A stretch of DNA of 64,000 nt from assembly GCF_030407815.1 (NCBI RefSeq), contig NZ_JASDCS010000003.1:62001-126000 (forward strand). Direction: 5' to 3'. The notes beneath the pieces are model-generated. The model did not search any database and was not told the DNA's origin. It saw only the letters and a list, made by a program, of their open reading frames with translations. The stretch comes from Psychrobacter sp. APC 3281. GTDB lineage: Bacteria > Pseudomonadota > Gammaproteobacteria > Pseudomonadales > Moraxellaceae. Numbering within the stretch: the first letter of the stretch is position 1; every line of letters starts with the position of its first letter. Positions 1 to 8,347 of the stretch are shown one piece after another. A program made the translations under genes and the position numbers.

Positions 1-885
1 GATGAAGGTATCGTCAGTGGTTGGAATGATCCCCGTATGCCAACCGTCGCTGGCATGCGTCGCCGTGGTTATACGCCAGAGGGCTTGCGCGATTTTTGTG
101 AGCGTGTGGGGGTGACCAAAGCGGATAGTGTGGTTGATTTCCGTTTGCTAGAGTTTAGTGTTCGTCAATCGTTAGAGACGACTACTGGTCGCGGTATGGC
201 AGTCCTAAAGCCATTAAAAGTGACCATCACTAACTTTAGCGAAGCGGTCAGCAGCTGGGAGTCGCAAAAAGCCGATAGCGTTAATGCGCGTTTTGACGAT
301 GCGACTCAGACACTTTGGTTGACTCAGCCGAACCATCCTAACGTCGATATGGGTGAGCGTGAGATTCCATTTACCGAGACGCTATACATCGATCAAGGTG
401 ATTACGAGATTGAACCGCCTGCAGGCTATAAGCGCCTATCACCAGAAAAGCCAGAGATTCGTCTGCGTAACACCTATGTGTTAGCCGTCACTGAGCATAT
501 CACTGATGAAAGTGGCAATGTCGTTGAGCTAAAAGCGACGATTGACCCTGCTACTTTGGGCAACAACCCTGAAGGGCGCAAGGTCAAAGGTGTGATTCAT
601 TGGGTATCAGCCAGTCAAGGTGTACCAGCGACCGTGCGCATGTATGAGCAGCTATTCAGTGCTGAAGACCCAAGTAGCGTCGCTGATGTTCATCAAGCGC
701 TAAATCCGAACTCGCTCACTGAGCTAAACGCAGTGGTTGAGCCGTCTTTGGTCAATGCAAATGCTGGTACGCGCTTCCAGTTTGAGCGTGAAGGTTACTT
801 CATCTCTGATAGCGAAGATCACAGCACGGATAAGCCAGTATTCAACCAAATCGTTAGTTTGCGCGATAGCTATAAGCCAGCTTAA
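1..885 (+). CDS. glnS: Glutaminyl-tRNA synthetase, C-terminal part (5' end outside window)
   Basis: The frame is open from base 1 and ends at the TAA at 883-885, giving 294 residues of a protein that normally has about 550-580. The visible part begins in the end of the catalytic domain (W-N-D-P-R-M-P-T, then G-M-R-R-R-G-Y-T-P-E) and runs through the two beta-barrel anticodon-binding domains (E-I-P-F-T-E-T-L-Y-I-D near the middle). The enzyme charges tRNA-Gln in the cytoplasm. The C-terminus is complete. A short inverted repeat (873-899) overlaps the stop codon but has no T-run behind it, so it is a poor terminator candidate. Identification rests on recognised family sequence and is firm. Confidence 0.95.
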   Translation, partial: DEGIVSGWNDPRMPTVAGMRRRGYTPEGLRDFCERVGVTKADSVVDFRLLEFSVRQSLETTTGRGMAVLKPLKVTITNFSEAVSSWESQKADSVNARFDDATQTLWLTQPNHPNVDMGEREIPFTETLYIDQGDYEIEPPAGYKRLSPEKPEIRLRNTYVLAVTEHITDESGNVVELKATIDPATLGNNPEGRKVKGVIHWVSASQGVPATVRMYEQLFSAEDPSSVADVHQALNPNSLTELNAVVEPSLVNANAGTRFQFEREGYFISDSEDHSTDKPVFNQIVSLRDSYKPA

Positions 886-1282
886 TTTATACTGGCTTAG
901 TATGTAAAAGTATCCTTATCCAAATGGATATTTTGAAATAATACTGAACAATAGTAGTTTGCAAGTTAGCCTATTTCTAGTACGCTAGGGATGGGCTTTT
1001 GTGTGTGCAGTTATAAAGTTAAGTATGATTATGGTGCGAATTTTGCTTATGGGATGCAGGGATGGTGGTTTAAGAAATAATTGATATATCTACTTAGGGT
1101 TAAATGGAATAACCGCATTACAATCCGTCACAAGACATTCATAACCAGTTTGTTAAGATAAAGTCAGTTTTTACGGATGTGCTTTATGTTATATTTGATA
1201 GCTGAGCACATCGATGATAATAATAGAGCGCGCGGCCAACGGGTCGATACAAGCGTTCATCAACATAGCTAAGGAATCAAGC
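886..1282. other. Intergenic region glnS-peroxiredoxin
   Basis: About 400 A+T-rich bases without a convincing gene. An in-frame ATG at 1214 would extend the next gene by 23 residues, but that extension does not resemble the peroxiredoxin family. I see no clear promoter or structured element. Confidence 0.5.
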
Positions 1283-1921
1283 ATGGCACATTTACGTTTA
1301 GGCGATACCGCACCAAACTTTGACGCTGCGACCACAGAAGGCGATATTAATTTCCACGAGTGGGCAGGCGATCATTGGGTGGTTTTTTTCTCACATCCTT
1401 CAGATTATACGCCAGTATGTACCACTGAGCTTGGTCGTACCGCAGCACTAGGCGGTGAGTTCCAGAAGCGCAATGTTAAACCAATTGCGCTATCGGTTGA
1501 TGGTTTAGAAGATCATAAAGGTTGGGTAAGTGACATTGAAGAAACCCAAGGTACTGCTGTCAATTTCCCTATCATTGCAGACCCTGAGCGCAAGGTTGCA
1601 GATCTTTATGACATGATTCATCCAAATGCTGACAATACAGCGACGGTCAGAAGTGTGTTTATTATTGATCCTAAGAAAAAAGTACGCTTAACACTGACTT
1701 ATCCAGCCAGCTGTGGCCGTAACTTCGATGAAATTATCCGTGTTATTGATGCGATGCAATTGTCTGATGAATATAACGTAGCAACGCCTGTTGATTGGAA
1801 AGATGGCGACGACGTTATCATTCCTCCAAGCGTGAAAAACGAAGATATCGCTGCTAATTATCCTAAAGGTCATACCGAAATTAAGCCTTATTTACGTACC
1901 ACACCTGCGCCTAACAAATAA
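1283..1921 (+). CDS. Peroxiredoxin of the 1-Cys/Prx6 (AhpC-TSA) type
   Basis: The 212-residue cytoplasmic thiol peroxidase reduces hydrogen peroxide and organic peroxides. The peroxidatic site P-x3-T-x2-C is present with Cys46, and the conserved P-A-S-C-G-R-N-F-D-E segment lies near residues 141-150, supplying a second cysteine (Cys144). The C-terminal extension typical of Prx6 (P-V-D-W-K-D-G-D-D-V-I-I-P-P) is complete. I place the start at 1283 because AAGGA lies at 1271-1275 and because the family begins with L-R-L-G-D-x-A-P-N-F. An upstream ATG at 1214 is less likely. It is a single gene followed by a good terminator. The family assignment is firm; the electron donor is not known from sequence. 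Confidence 0.92.
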   Translation: MAHLRLGDTAPNFDAATTEGDINFHEWAGDHWVVFFSHPSDYTPVCTTELGRTAALGGEFQKRNVKPIALSVDGLEDHKGWVSDIEETQGTAVNFPIIADPERKVADLYDMIHPNADNTATVRSVFIIDPKKKVRLTLTYPASCGRNFDEIIRVIDAMQLSDEYNVATPVDWKDGDDVIIPPSVKNEDIAANYPKGHTEIKPYLRTTPAPNK

Positions 1922-1970
1922 GTTAAATGCATGTGGTATTGATAAGTGATTAAGAATTGCTCAAAAATTA

Positions 1971-2003
1971 AAAGCCCTATAACTGAATGTTATGGGGCTT
2001 TTT
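1971..2003 (+). terminator. Rho-independent terminator after the peroxiredoxin gene
   Basis: The arms AAGCCC-TATAAC and GTTAT-GGGGCTT form a stem with a 5-base loop and are followed by a T-run. Confidence 0.85.
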
Positions 2004-2178
2004 GTTATTCAAACTCTCATCAGAACAGCGAGCTCAATAAGGTTTTGCTATGATGAGCAGAGTAGGCTATAACTGTTATATAGCGTGTTGATATTCTGAG
2101 CCATACGCTATATGCAATAACCATAATAAAGCCTATCAGCGCTAAGTCGCTTTGAGTCCAACTTACAAGGAGTTTGCC

Positions 2179-2841
2179 ATGAAAAAACTATACGTCACTC
2201 GTACTGCCCCCAATCCACGTAAAGCACTTATTCTATTAGCATCGAAAGGTATCGATGTCGATGATATAGATGATATCGATGTGATCGATATTGATTTTGC
2301 GGCAAATGAGCAAATGTCAGAAGCCTTTACGCAAATGAATCCGATGCAGACAGTCCCTGTCTTAACACTAGACGATGGCACCGTGCTCAATGACTCACAG
2401 GCGGTCTGCGAATATCTGGATCGCGTCTATGGTGAGCGTTCAGTTATGGGTAATGATGTGGTACAGCGTGCGCAGGTTTGTTCTATGCGCCGTGTTGCAG
2501 AGTTTGAAGTGATGTATAACTTGATGCTCGCGTTTCAGCACAGTCATCCATCTAAAGCACAACGTGTTGAGCAAGTGCCCGAGTTCGTCGCACCATCAAT
2601 TGCTCGTGCGGTCAAAGCCATGGCATATTTCGAGACGATATTAGAAGGTCGTGAATACCTAGTAGGTGAGCAATTAAGTTTTGCGGATATCGTGCTATAT
2701 CTAAGCTTGGATTTTGGTAAAGTATTGAAGATTAATCCTAATGAGCAAGGCGAAAACCTAGCTCGTTTTTATCAAAAGATGAATGAACGCTTTAGTATTA
2801 AAAATATGGCTAAAGCCAAACCTGCAAGTGTGAATGACTAA
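2179..2841 (+). CDS. Glutathione S-transferase / SspA-like protein
   Basis: The 220-residue protein has an N-terminal thioredoxin-fold domain (residues 3-85, with the cis-Pro motif T-V-P-V-L near 58-62 and D-S-Q-A-V-C-E-Y-L-D) and an all-helical C-terminal domain (F-A-D-I-V-L-Y). Such proteins conjugate glutathione or, as SspA, bind RNA polymerase; I cannot tell which applies. The start at 2179 has AAGGAG at 2167-2172. Odd: residues 25-40 are a run of Asp/Ile/Val encoded by a GAT-ATA/GAT-ATC repeat, longer than the matching loop in related proteins as I remember them. The gene is monocistronic and its terminator lies beyond a MITE. Confidence 0.85.
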   Translation: MKKLYVTRTAPNPRKALILLASKGIDVDDIDDIDVIDIDFAANEQMSEAFTQMNPMQTVPVLTLDDGTVLNDSQAVCEYLDRVYGERSVMGNDVVQRAQVCSMRRVAEFEVMYNLMLAFQHSHPSKAQRVEQVPEFVAPSIARAVKAMAYFETILEGREYLVGEQLSFADIVLYLSLDFGKVLKINPNEQGENLARFYQKMNERFSIKNMAKAKPASVND

Positions 2842-2850
2842 AAGGTTCTA

Positions 2851-3020
2851 GGGCGTGTCCTCAATTCAATCGATAGTTATCTAAATGGGTTAAAAATGGC
2901 TAAATCTTGCCAAATGGCGTCAAATAGCTGACTAATATCTCGATATTATCTGCGCTATTTTCCTTGTTTGACTGCCATTTATCTCATTTTCATCACCATT
3001 TTTAAAATGAGGATACGCCC
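2851..3020. mobile_element. 170-bp MITE, copy 1 (IS427-like ends)
   Basis: The element begins GGGCGTGTCCTCAATTCA and ends in the imperfect inverted match GAGGATACGCCC. It is flanked by TA on both sides (2849-2850, 3021-3022). The reverse complement of 33649-33818 matches it closely over the full 170 bases. Its outer bases match the termini of the insertion sequence at 28818-29658. It has no coding capacity of its own, so it would be a non-autonomous element moved in trans. Confidence 0.8.
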
Positions 3021-3086
3021 TAGAAAAATAGTTTAAATCATAAAATCTATCTATTAACCTGTTTGGTAAATTGATCGCTATAAAGC

Positions 3087-3120
3087 AAAACAGCTAACCT
3101 CAATCGTTAGCTGTTTTTTT
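3087..3120 (+). terminator. Rho-independent terminator downstream of the GST-like gene
   Basis: The arms ACAGCTAAC and GTTAGCTGT form a perfect stem with flanking A and T runs, so it may work in both directions. The MITE sits between the gene and this terminator. Confidence 0.85.
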
Positions 3121-3327
3121 ATGAAATATAATAAAAATCAACATTTCGTTACATAGGTTAATAGTGCCAAGGTTATAGTGGTTAATCTAGCTTAGTTATA
3201 TCAATTATGTTTTTAAAACGTTTATTTAAGAAGAATGCTTTTAAATTATGACTTCTTTTGAATAGGTTTTTTAAAATATAGATGGTACGCGAGATAAGTT
3301 GTACAAGCTTACTAAGAGGTATGTAAT

Positions 3328-4278
3328 ATGGTAGGTAGCCGAAATAAGCCAACGTTAAAATTACTGCTATTACCCAGTATGATGGCAGTTAGTCTGATGC
3401 TAAGTGCGTGTCAAAAAGAAGCGGCGTCTAGTGAAAATGATACATCGCAGAATGCTGAATCTGGCGAGATGACAGACTTAGCCGTAAGTGAAGGTCTGGT
3501 ATCTAGTATGAGCCCTACATCAGACGAATCTGAACCTGTTGAATTAACCGCTCAAGAAAAGCTGACGACCACCTTATCTCATCATCGTTGGACGTTAGTA
3601 AATGCTGTTGACGCCAATGAACAACCTATGGCTGAACTCGCGAATATCAACAGTCAGGTAACGCTGGCGTTTAACCAGTATCAAGGGCAAGACACGCTAA
3701 GCTATAGCGTAGGCTGTAATACGATTAGTGCTGGCTATCAGTTAAAGGGCCATACCTTAACTACTGAAGAGGGTATGAGTACGAAGATGTCTTGTGGCGA
3801 GCTAGATGTGGCAGAAAACACCTTGAATACGTTGATGCAGGGCAGTAGTGAGTTCAAAATTGATCAAGGCGATATTCCAGTATTAACGCAGTTTACTGAC
3901 AATGATGTAACTCTGGTTTGGAATGGTAGGCTTACTGCGCAAGCAAAATATAACAGTAAGGGTGAAACAGTATTTTGGGCAGTAAACTCCGAAACAGTAC
4001 CTTGCGAAGCAGGTAACTCTGAGCAGTGTCTACAAGTTAAGCCTATTACTTATAATGATCAGGGCATTAAAACTCACGAAGGACAGTGGCGAGTATTCGT
4101 TGGTGAAATCGATGGCTATCAGCATGATAGCAAACACGAAGAAGTATTGCGCTTACAACGCTATCCACTACATATCGATGAATTATCAGAGATCAGTGAA
4201 CCAACTAAAGATGATACTGCTGATGAAAAGTATGCTTATATATTAGATGCTGTCATTGAAAGTGCAGTTGTAGAGTAG
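3328..4278 (+). CDS. Lipoprotein with META (HslJ-like) and DUF4377-like domains
   Basis: This 316-residue envelope protein has a signal peptide ending in the lipobox L-S-A-C, so Cys28 would be lipidated. A linker rich in Ser, Glu and Asp (residues 30-80) precedes a META domain (H-R-W-T-L near 86, V-G-C-N near 128). The C-terminal third carries the V-P-C, C-L-Q-V-K and W-x-V-F-x-G-x-I-x-G-Y pattern that I associate with DUF4377. META proteins such as HslJ are linked to novobiocin and heat resistance in E. coli, but the mechanism is unknown. The start at 3328 has AAGAGGT upstream. Function here is inferred only at the domain level. Confidence 0.8.
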   Translation: MVGSRNKPTLKLLLLPSMMAVSLMLSACQKEAASSENDTSQNAESGEMTDLAVSEGLVSSMSPTSDESEPVELTAQEKLTTTLSHHRWTLVNAVDANEQPMAELANINSQVTLAFNQYQGQDTLSYSVGCNTISAGYQLKGHTLTTEEGMSTKMSCGELDVAENTLNTLMQGSSEFKIDQGDIPVLTQFTDNDVTLVWNGRLTAQAKYNSKGETVFWAVNSETVPCEAGNSEQCLQVKPITYNDQGIKTHEGQWRVFVGEIDGYQHDSKHEEVLRLQRYPLHIDELSEISEPTKDDTADEKYAYILDAVIESAVVE

Positions 4279-4314
4279 CTTACTGTAGTTTGAGCTTTGA
4301 AATACTCATAGTCA

Positions 4315-4349
4315 TAAAAAAACACGTGTCTAATAGCGCGTGTTTTTTT
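4315..4349. terminator. Bidirectional terminator between the META lipoprotein and ruvC
   Basis: AAAAAACACG and CGTGTTTTTT flank a loop of about 12 bases, with A and T runs on both sides. It can serve the plus-strand gene and possibly the converging ruvC. Confidence 0.8.
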
Positions 4350-4440
4350 ATGGGGCGTCTAATTTGCTGTTTATCTATTTTGACGCTTTTCTGCTTCAAC
4401 ACCTCATTATCTTAACGCCTCGCTATTTTAACGCTGATCT

Positions 4441-5025
4441 TTAACGTAAGTTACCCAAATCTTCTTCCGTTAAACGCCAACGACCTTTCTTCTTAGAAGC
4501 ACCGCGGCCACGCATGGCGCTATTCAATATCAGTTTGTTCATTGAATGGCTTGAGTGAGCATGACAGATGGCGCAGGCAAGACCATCGGCAGCATCTTGT
4601 TGCGGTACAACTTCTAACGCTAATATCCGGCACACCATCTCTTGTACTTGTTCTTTGGCCGCCGCTCCATAGCCACAGACGGCTTGTTTGATTTGCCGAG
4701 CCGTATATTCTGACACTTCTAAATCTAGTGCAACCATTGCTGCAATCGCTGCACCTCTCGCTTGCCCGAGCTTAAGTGCGGAGTCAGGGTTTTCTGCCAT
4801 AAATACTTGCTCAATCGCTGTATAGATAGGCTCGTCAGCATATTTTAAATGATGCTGTGTGATACGGGTTAGTCCATTAAAGATACGCTTGAGGCGTTCA
4901 GGCATCTCTTTGGTATCTGTGCGAATCGTCCCTGCATCGATATAGGTCAGCTTGTCACCTGTCTGCTGTACTATCCCATAACCAGTCATGCGTGACCCTG
5001 GATCAATGCCTATAATAATTGCCAT
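4441..5025 (-). CDS. ruvC: Crossover junction endodeoxyribonuclease RuvC
   Basis: RuvC resolves Holliday junctions during recombinational repair, acting with RuvAB. The 194-residue protein carries the four acidic catalytic residues at the expected places: Asp8 (I-G-I-D-P-G-S), Glu72 (A-I-E-Q-V-F), Asp144 and Asp147 (Q-Q-D-A-A-D-G-L-A). The C-terminus is a little long and basic ([12 protein letters not shown]). It is transcribed alone, 15 kb away from ruvAB in this window, with fxsA divergent upstream. The assignment is firm. Confidence 0.97.
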   Translation of the reverse strand: MAIIIGIDPGSRMTGYGIVQQTGDKLTYIDAGTIRTDTKEMPERLKRIFNGLTRITQHHLKYADEPIYTAIEQVFMAENPDSALKLGQARGAAIAAMVALDLEVSEYTARQIKQAVCGYGAAAKEQVQEMVCRILALEVVPQQDAADGLACAICHAHSSHSMNKLILNSAMRGRGASKKKGRWRLTEEDLGNLR

Positions 5026-5284
5026 AATATTCCGTCTTGCTTACCTATCGTTTTATATTCAATACAATATAGATTGGATACGGAGTCAGACTCGCTCAGC
5101 ATACTATTCGTAGTACTGTCTTCCGCCTTCCTTCTATCCAAATTATATCGTACCGACTATATGGCTTAAAAATTAGCCTTAAGTTTGATAGTATAGCAAC
5201 CAATCCCCATATACATCATATGTTAGCCATTTTAATTTTCATGGCGCTCAATTTATTGGTTTTTATTTTATAGGACGACACTTT

Positions 5285-5917
5285 ATGGGTCAGATAGTTG
5301 GTATAGCCATCGTTTGGTTTATTATCGAGATGCTACTGTGGTATTTGCTTGCTCAGTTTATGAGCGGCTGGTGGGTGTTTATGTGGTTTATTATCGCCGC
5401 GGTTATCGGTATCTCTTTGATGCGCAAAGGTATGGCTGCTCTTAATCCAATGGCACAGCAAATGAAAGCTGGTGGCATGATGAACCCTGCGATGCGTCCG
5501 CCAGAGACCACGATGATTAAGAGTATCGCGATGGCAGCTGCAGGTATTTTATTGCTTATTCCTGGGGTACTTAGTGATTTGATGGCGCTGTTGGTGGTAT
5601 TGCCACCTGTGCAGAAAAAGCTAAAAGACTTGGCCAATAATTACGTCATGAATAATCAGCAGAAAATGATGGAAATGATGGCGAAGCAGATGGGTGGTCA
5701 AATGGGTGGTGGTCAAAATCCATTTGGCGGTGCTGGTGGTATGGGCGGTCAAAACCCGTTCGGTGGCGCAGGTGGCATGAATGGCCAGAATCCGTTTGGT
5801 CAACAGCAGCAAAACCCATTTGGTGACGTGTTTAAACAGCATACTACGGTTGATGGTACTGCCAAAAACATCCCTAAAGATGTAAAGAAAATTACCAAGT
5901 CTGCTAATGACGAATAA
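5285..5917 (+). CDS. fxsA: FxsA-family membrane protein with Gly/Asn/Pro/Phe-rich tail repeats
   Basis: The 210-residue inner-membrane protein has hydrophobic segments at about residues 4-22, 28-45 and 78-100, matching the FxsA/UPF0716 fold. In E. coli, FxsA overproduction relieves F-plasmid exclusion of phage T7; its normal role is unclear. After residue 110 comes a Met/Gln-rich stretch, then three near-repeats built on G-G-Q-N-P-F-G-G-A-G-G-M (residues 140-180) and a Q-Q-Q-Q-N-P-F-G variant. The tail is longer than in E. coli FxsA and looks disordered. A start-proximal AGGAC lies before 5285. The family call is good; the tail's function is unknown. Confidence 0.85.
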   Translation: MGQIVGIAIVWFIIEMLLWYLLAQFMSGWWVFMWFIIAAVIGISLMRKGMAALNPMAQQMKAGGMMNPAMRPPETTMIKSIAMAAAGILLLIPGVLSDLMALLVVLPPVQKKLKDLANNYVMNNQQKMMEMMAKQMGGQMGGGQNPFGGAGGMGGQNPFGGAGGMNGQNPFGQQQQNPFGDVFKQHTTVDGTAKNIPKDVKKITKSANDE

Positions 5918-5941
5918 CTATTCAGTTAAATCGTAAGCATA

Positions 5942-5979
5942 AAAAAAGCCCCTCTCGTCGATGACGAAAGGGGCTTTTT
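5942..5979 (+). terminator. Rho-independent terminator after fxsA
   Basis: AAAAGCCCCTCTCGTC pairs with GACGAAAGGGGCTTTTT, with G-T and mismatch tolerance in the upper stem. It is strong and symmetric, so it could also stop transcription coming from the 6S RNA side. Confidence 0.88.
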
Positions 5980-6017
5980 AGTGGTAGTAAATAAATTATA
6001 AGAAATATATTTACTAA

Positions 6018-6216
6018 CCGAATGAAACAACCGAAGTGCCGCTGTAAGATGGTGACCCATGAACCGTGAAGTTCAGGGCGGATGCGTCATCATCTCTGCA
6101 GGTTTCCTGATACACCGCAAGCGGTGCAGGCATACACAATGAGACAATAGGTACCACATCCTGGTAAAGCATTATCGGCTCAGGGAATAAACATCTACTA
6201 GCCAACACTTCAGAAT
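6018..6216 (-). ncRNA. ssrS: 6S RNA
   Basis: On the minus strand a roughly 200-base segment shows hallmarks of 6S RNA, which binds sigma-70 RNA polymerase holoenzyme in stationary phase. The block CCCTGAGCCGATAATGCTT followed by ACCAGGATGTGG closely matches the conserved 5' side of the E. coli molecule (CCCTGAGCCGATATTTCATACCA...ATGTGG). The ends pair: CTGAAGTG near the 5' end with CACTTCGG near the 3' end. A stem GCACCGCTTGCGGTGT closes the middle. A promoter sits directly upstream. Exact ends are estimates (within about 5 bases). An open frame across it is coincidental. Confidence 0.9.
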
Positions 6217-6222
6217 AGTTTT

Positions 6223-6251
6223 ATCTTAACCAATGAAAAGAGTGATTGCAA
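6223..6251 (-). promoter_or_regulatory. Sigma-70 promoter of the 6S RNA gene
   Basis: Read on the minus strand: -35 TTGCAA (6246-6251), 17-base spacer, -10 TAAGAT (6223-6228). The start would fall near 6215-6217, exactly where the 6S RNA similarity begins. Confidence 0.8.
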
Positions 6252-6466
6252 GTCTGAATTACAGATTGATACGTAGCTTGGTTGGTTGGCCGCACTTATA
6301 TTGTCTTATCTAGAAAAAACGTCATAAGATAACCCTATAAAATTATTCATAAACTCACGAAAAATGCTCAGTTTTTCAGCTATTTCAAGATGTGTGTTAA
6401 TATAGAGGGCTTTATATTCCCTTACACAGCATTATAGGCGTTCATTCACTCGAGGAGCGGTAATAT

Positions 6467-8125
6467 ATGACCAGTACCCAACAAGCATCAGACTCTATTG
6501 ATAATAATAAAACACAGCTTAGCAATAACCAAGACGGTGCACAGAATAAAAAAATACCGCATGTCTTGATGATATTGGACGGCTTTGGTCATCGTGAAGA
6601 AGATAAAGATAACGCCATCGCTGCCGCTAATATGCCAAATTTAGACAAGATTTATCAGCAATATCCTCATGGGCTGATTTCAGCTTCAGGGGAAGATGTT
6701 GGTTTGCCAGATGGTCAGTTTGGTAATTCAGAAGTTGGTCACATGAATTTAGGGGCGGGGCGTGTTCTTTATCAGGACTCAACACGTATCTCAAGTGAAC
6801 TTGCCAATCGTGAATTCTATAAAAATGAAGCATTGGTCAATGCCGTAAAAGCGGCTAATGAGCGTGGCGGTAACGTCCATATTATGGGCTTGCTCTCTGA
6901 TGGCGGCGTCCACTCACATCAAGACCATATCGAAGGCATGTGTCATTCAGCATTGGTCCATGGTGCCAAGAATGTCTTTATTCATTGTTTCTTAGATGGC
7001 CGTGATACCCCGCCTAAATCTGCTGATAAGTACATCAATCGTCTGCGCGACTATATTGATAAATTGAATGCTCATTACGAAGGTGGCCGCGTACAGATTG
7101 CAAGTATCATCGGTCGCTACTATGCAATGGATCGTGACAATCGTTGGGATAGAGTGCAAAAAGCTTATGAGCTGATTACTGAAGGGAAAGCTGATCGTCT
7201 ATCGACACGGGCAGATGGCGCTGTTCAAGCTGCTTATAAAGCGCGTGAGACCGATGAGTTTGTCAGTCCAACGACTGTAATTGGACGTGATGAAGTGCCA
7301 TATACTGTCAATGATAACGACGCACTTATTTTTATGAATTTCCGTGCTGACCGTGCTCGTGAGCTTGCCCAAGCATTTGTTCTGCCAGATCATGAGTTTT
7401 CTGGATTTGCACGTCAAAAGCAGCCAAAACTGGCGGCATTTGTGATGCTAACTAAGTATTCAGATGTCCTAGCTGACAATCCAAAAACCAGCATTGCTTA
7501 CTACCCAACATCTTTGGCCAATACATTGGGAGAGTACTTGCAGGATCAAGGAAAAACCCAGCTGCGTATTGCTGAAACTGAAAAATATGCGCATGTGACG
7601 TTTTTCTTTAGTGGCGGCCGCGAAGAAGAGTATCAGGGTGAGACCCGCATTTTAGTACCATCTCCAGACGTTGCAACTTATGATTTACAGCCTGAGATGA
7701 GCGCGCCTGAAGTCACTGATAAATTAGTAGAAGCGATTGAGTCTGGTAAGTATGATGTATTGGTGGTCAATTATGCCAATGGTGATATGGTTGGACACAC
7801 AGGTATATTTGATGCAGCGGTAAAAGCGGTAGAAGCTCTGGATGTATGCGTTGGCCGTATCGAGTCAGCAGTGCGAGCAGCTGGTGGTGATATGCTTATC
7901 ACAGCCGATCATGGTAACTGTGAGCAGATGCAAGACTATGAAAGCGGACAAGTACATACACAGCATACGACAGAGCATGTGCCATTGATTTATGTGGGCG
8001 AGCAAAAGCTGCAAGTGCGCCGCGGCGGCAAACTTAGTGATGTGGCGCCGACTATTTTATCATTGATGAATGTCGATGCCCCTGCTGAGATGACAGGTGA
8101 GAGCTTATTGGTTCCAGCAGTCTAA
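6467..8125 (+). CDS. gpmI: 2,3-bisphosphoglycerate-independent phosphoglycerate mutase
   Basis: This enzyme interconverts 3- and 2-phosphoglycerate using two manganese ions and a phosphoserine intermediate. The 552-residue protein has the nucleophile in F-G-N-S-E-V-G-H (Ser88), the metal ligand Asp38 (M-I-L-D-G-F-G), D-G-R-D-T-P and the late metal motif A-D-H-G-N-C. It is about 30-35 residues longer at the N-terminus than usual; the extra part (residues 1-29) is rich in Gln, Asn, Ser and Asp. The start is credible because GAGGAG lies at 6452-6457 and no other Met occurs before residue 35. A protease gene follows, an association common in gammaproteobacteria. Confidence 0.96.
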   Translation: MTSTQQASDSIDNNKTQLSNNQDGAQNKKIPHVLMILDGFGHREEDKDNAIAAANMPNLDKIYQQYPHGLISASGEDVGLPDGQFGNSEVGHMNLGAGRVLYQDSTRISSELANREFYKNEALVNAVKAANERGGNVHIMGLLSDGGVHSHQDHIEGMCHSALVHGAKNVFIHCFLDGRDTPPKSADKYINRLRDYIDKLNAHYEGGRVQIASIIGRYYAMDRDNRWDRVQKAYELITEGKADRLSTRADGAVQAAYKARETDEFVSPTTVIGRDEVPYTVNDNDALIFMNFRADRARELAQAFVLPDHEFSGFARQKQPKLAAFVMLTKYSDVLADNPKTSIAYYPTSLANTLGEYLQDQGKTQLRIAETEKYAHVTFFFSGGREEEYQGETRILVPSPDVATYDLQPEMSAPEVTDKLVEAIESGKYDVLVVNYANGDMVGHTGIFDAAVKAVEALDVCVGRIESAVRAAGGDMLITADHGNCEQMQDYESGQVHTQHTTEHVPLIYVGEQKLQVRRGGKLSDVAPTILSLMNVDAPAEMTGESLLVPAV

Positions 8126-8197
8126 GCCAGTCGAGTTAAACCACAGTACTTGAATGACTGTGGTTTATACTGACTTGACAGCTGTACCAGAAGATAT

Positions 8198-8237
8198 CAA
8201 AAAGGAAAGGATAACCTATTATCCTTTCCTTTTTTTG
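8198..8237 (+). terminator. Rho-independent terminator after gpmI
   Basis: AAAGGAAAGGATAA pairs with TTATCCTTTCCTTT around a short loop and runs into T residues. Confidence 0.9.
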
Positions 8238-8347
8238 TGATACATTTTACTTAATTTACTTGCAATACTATGCTAGTTCGAAATATACGTTTGGTGCTAT
8301 CTTATAAGTCGCTATATAACGATAAATTCGTCTTCTCTATTATTCAA

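Noticed and set aside
6014..6208. 64-codon open frame on the minus strand
   Set aside because: It lies wholly inside the 6S RNA gene, whose conserved sequence and promoter explain the segment better.
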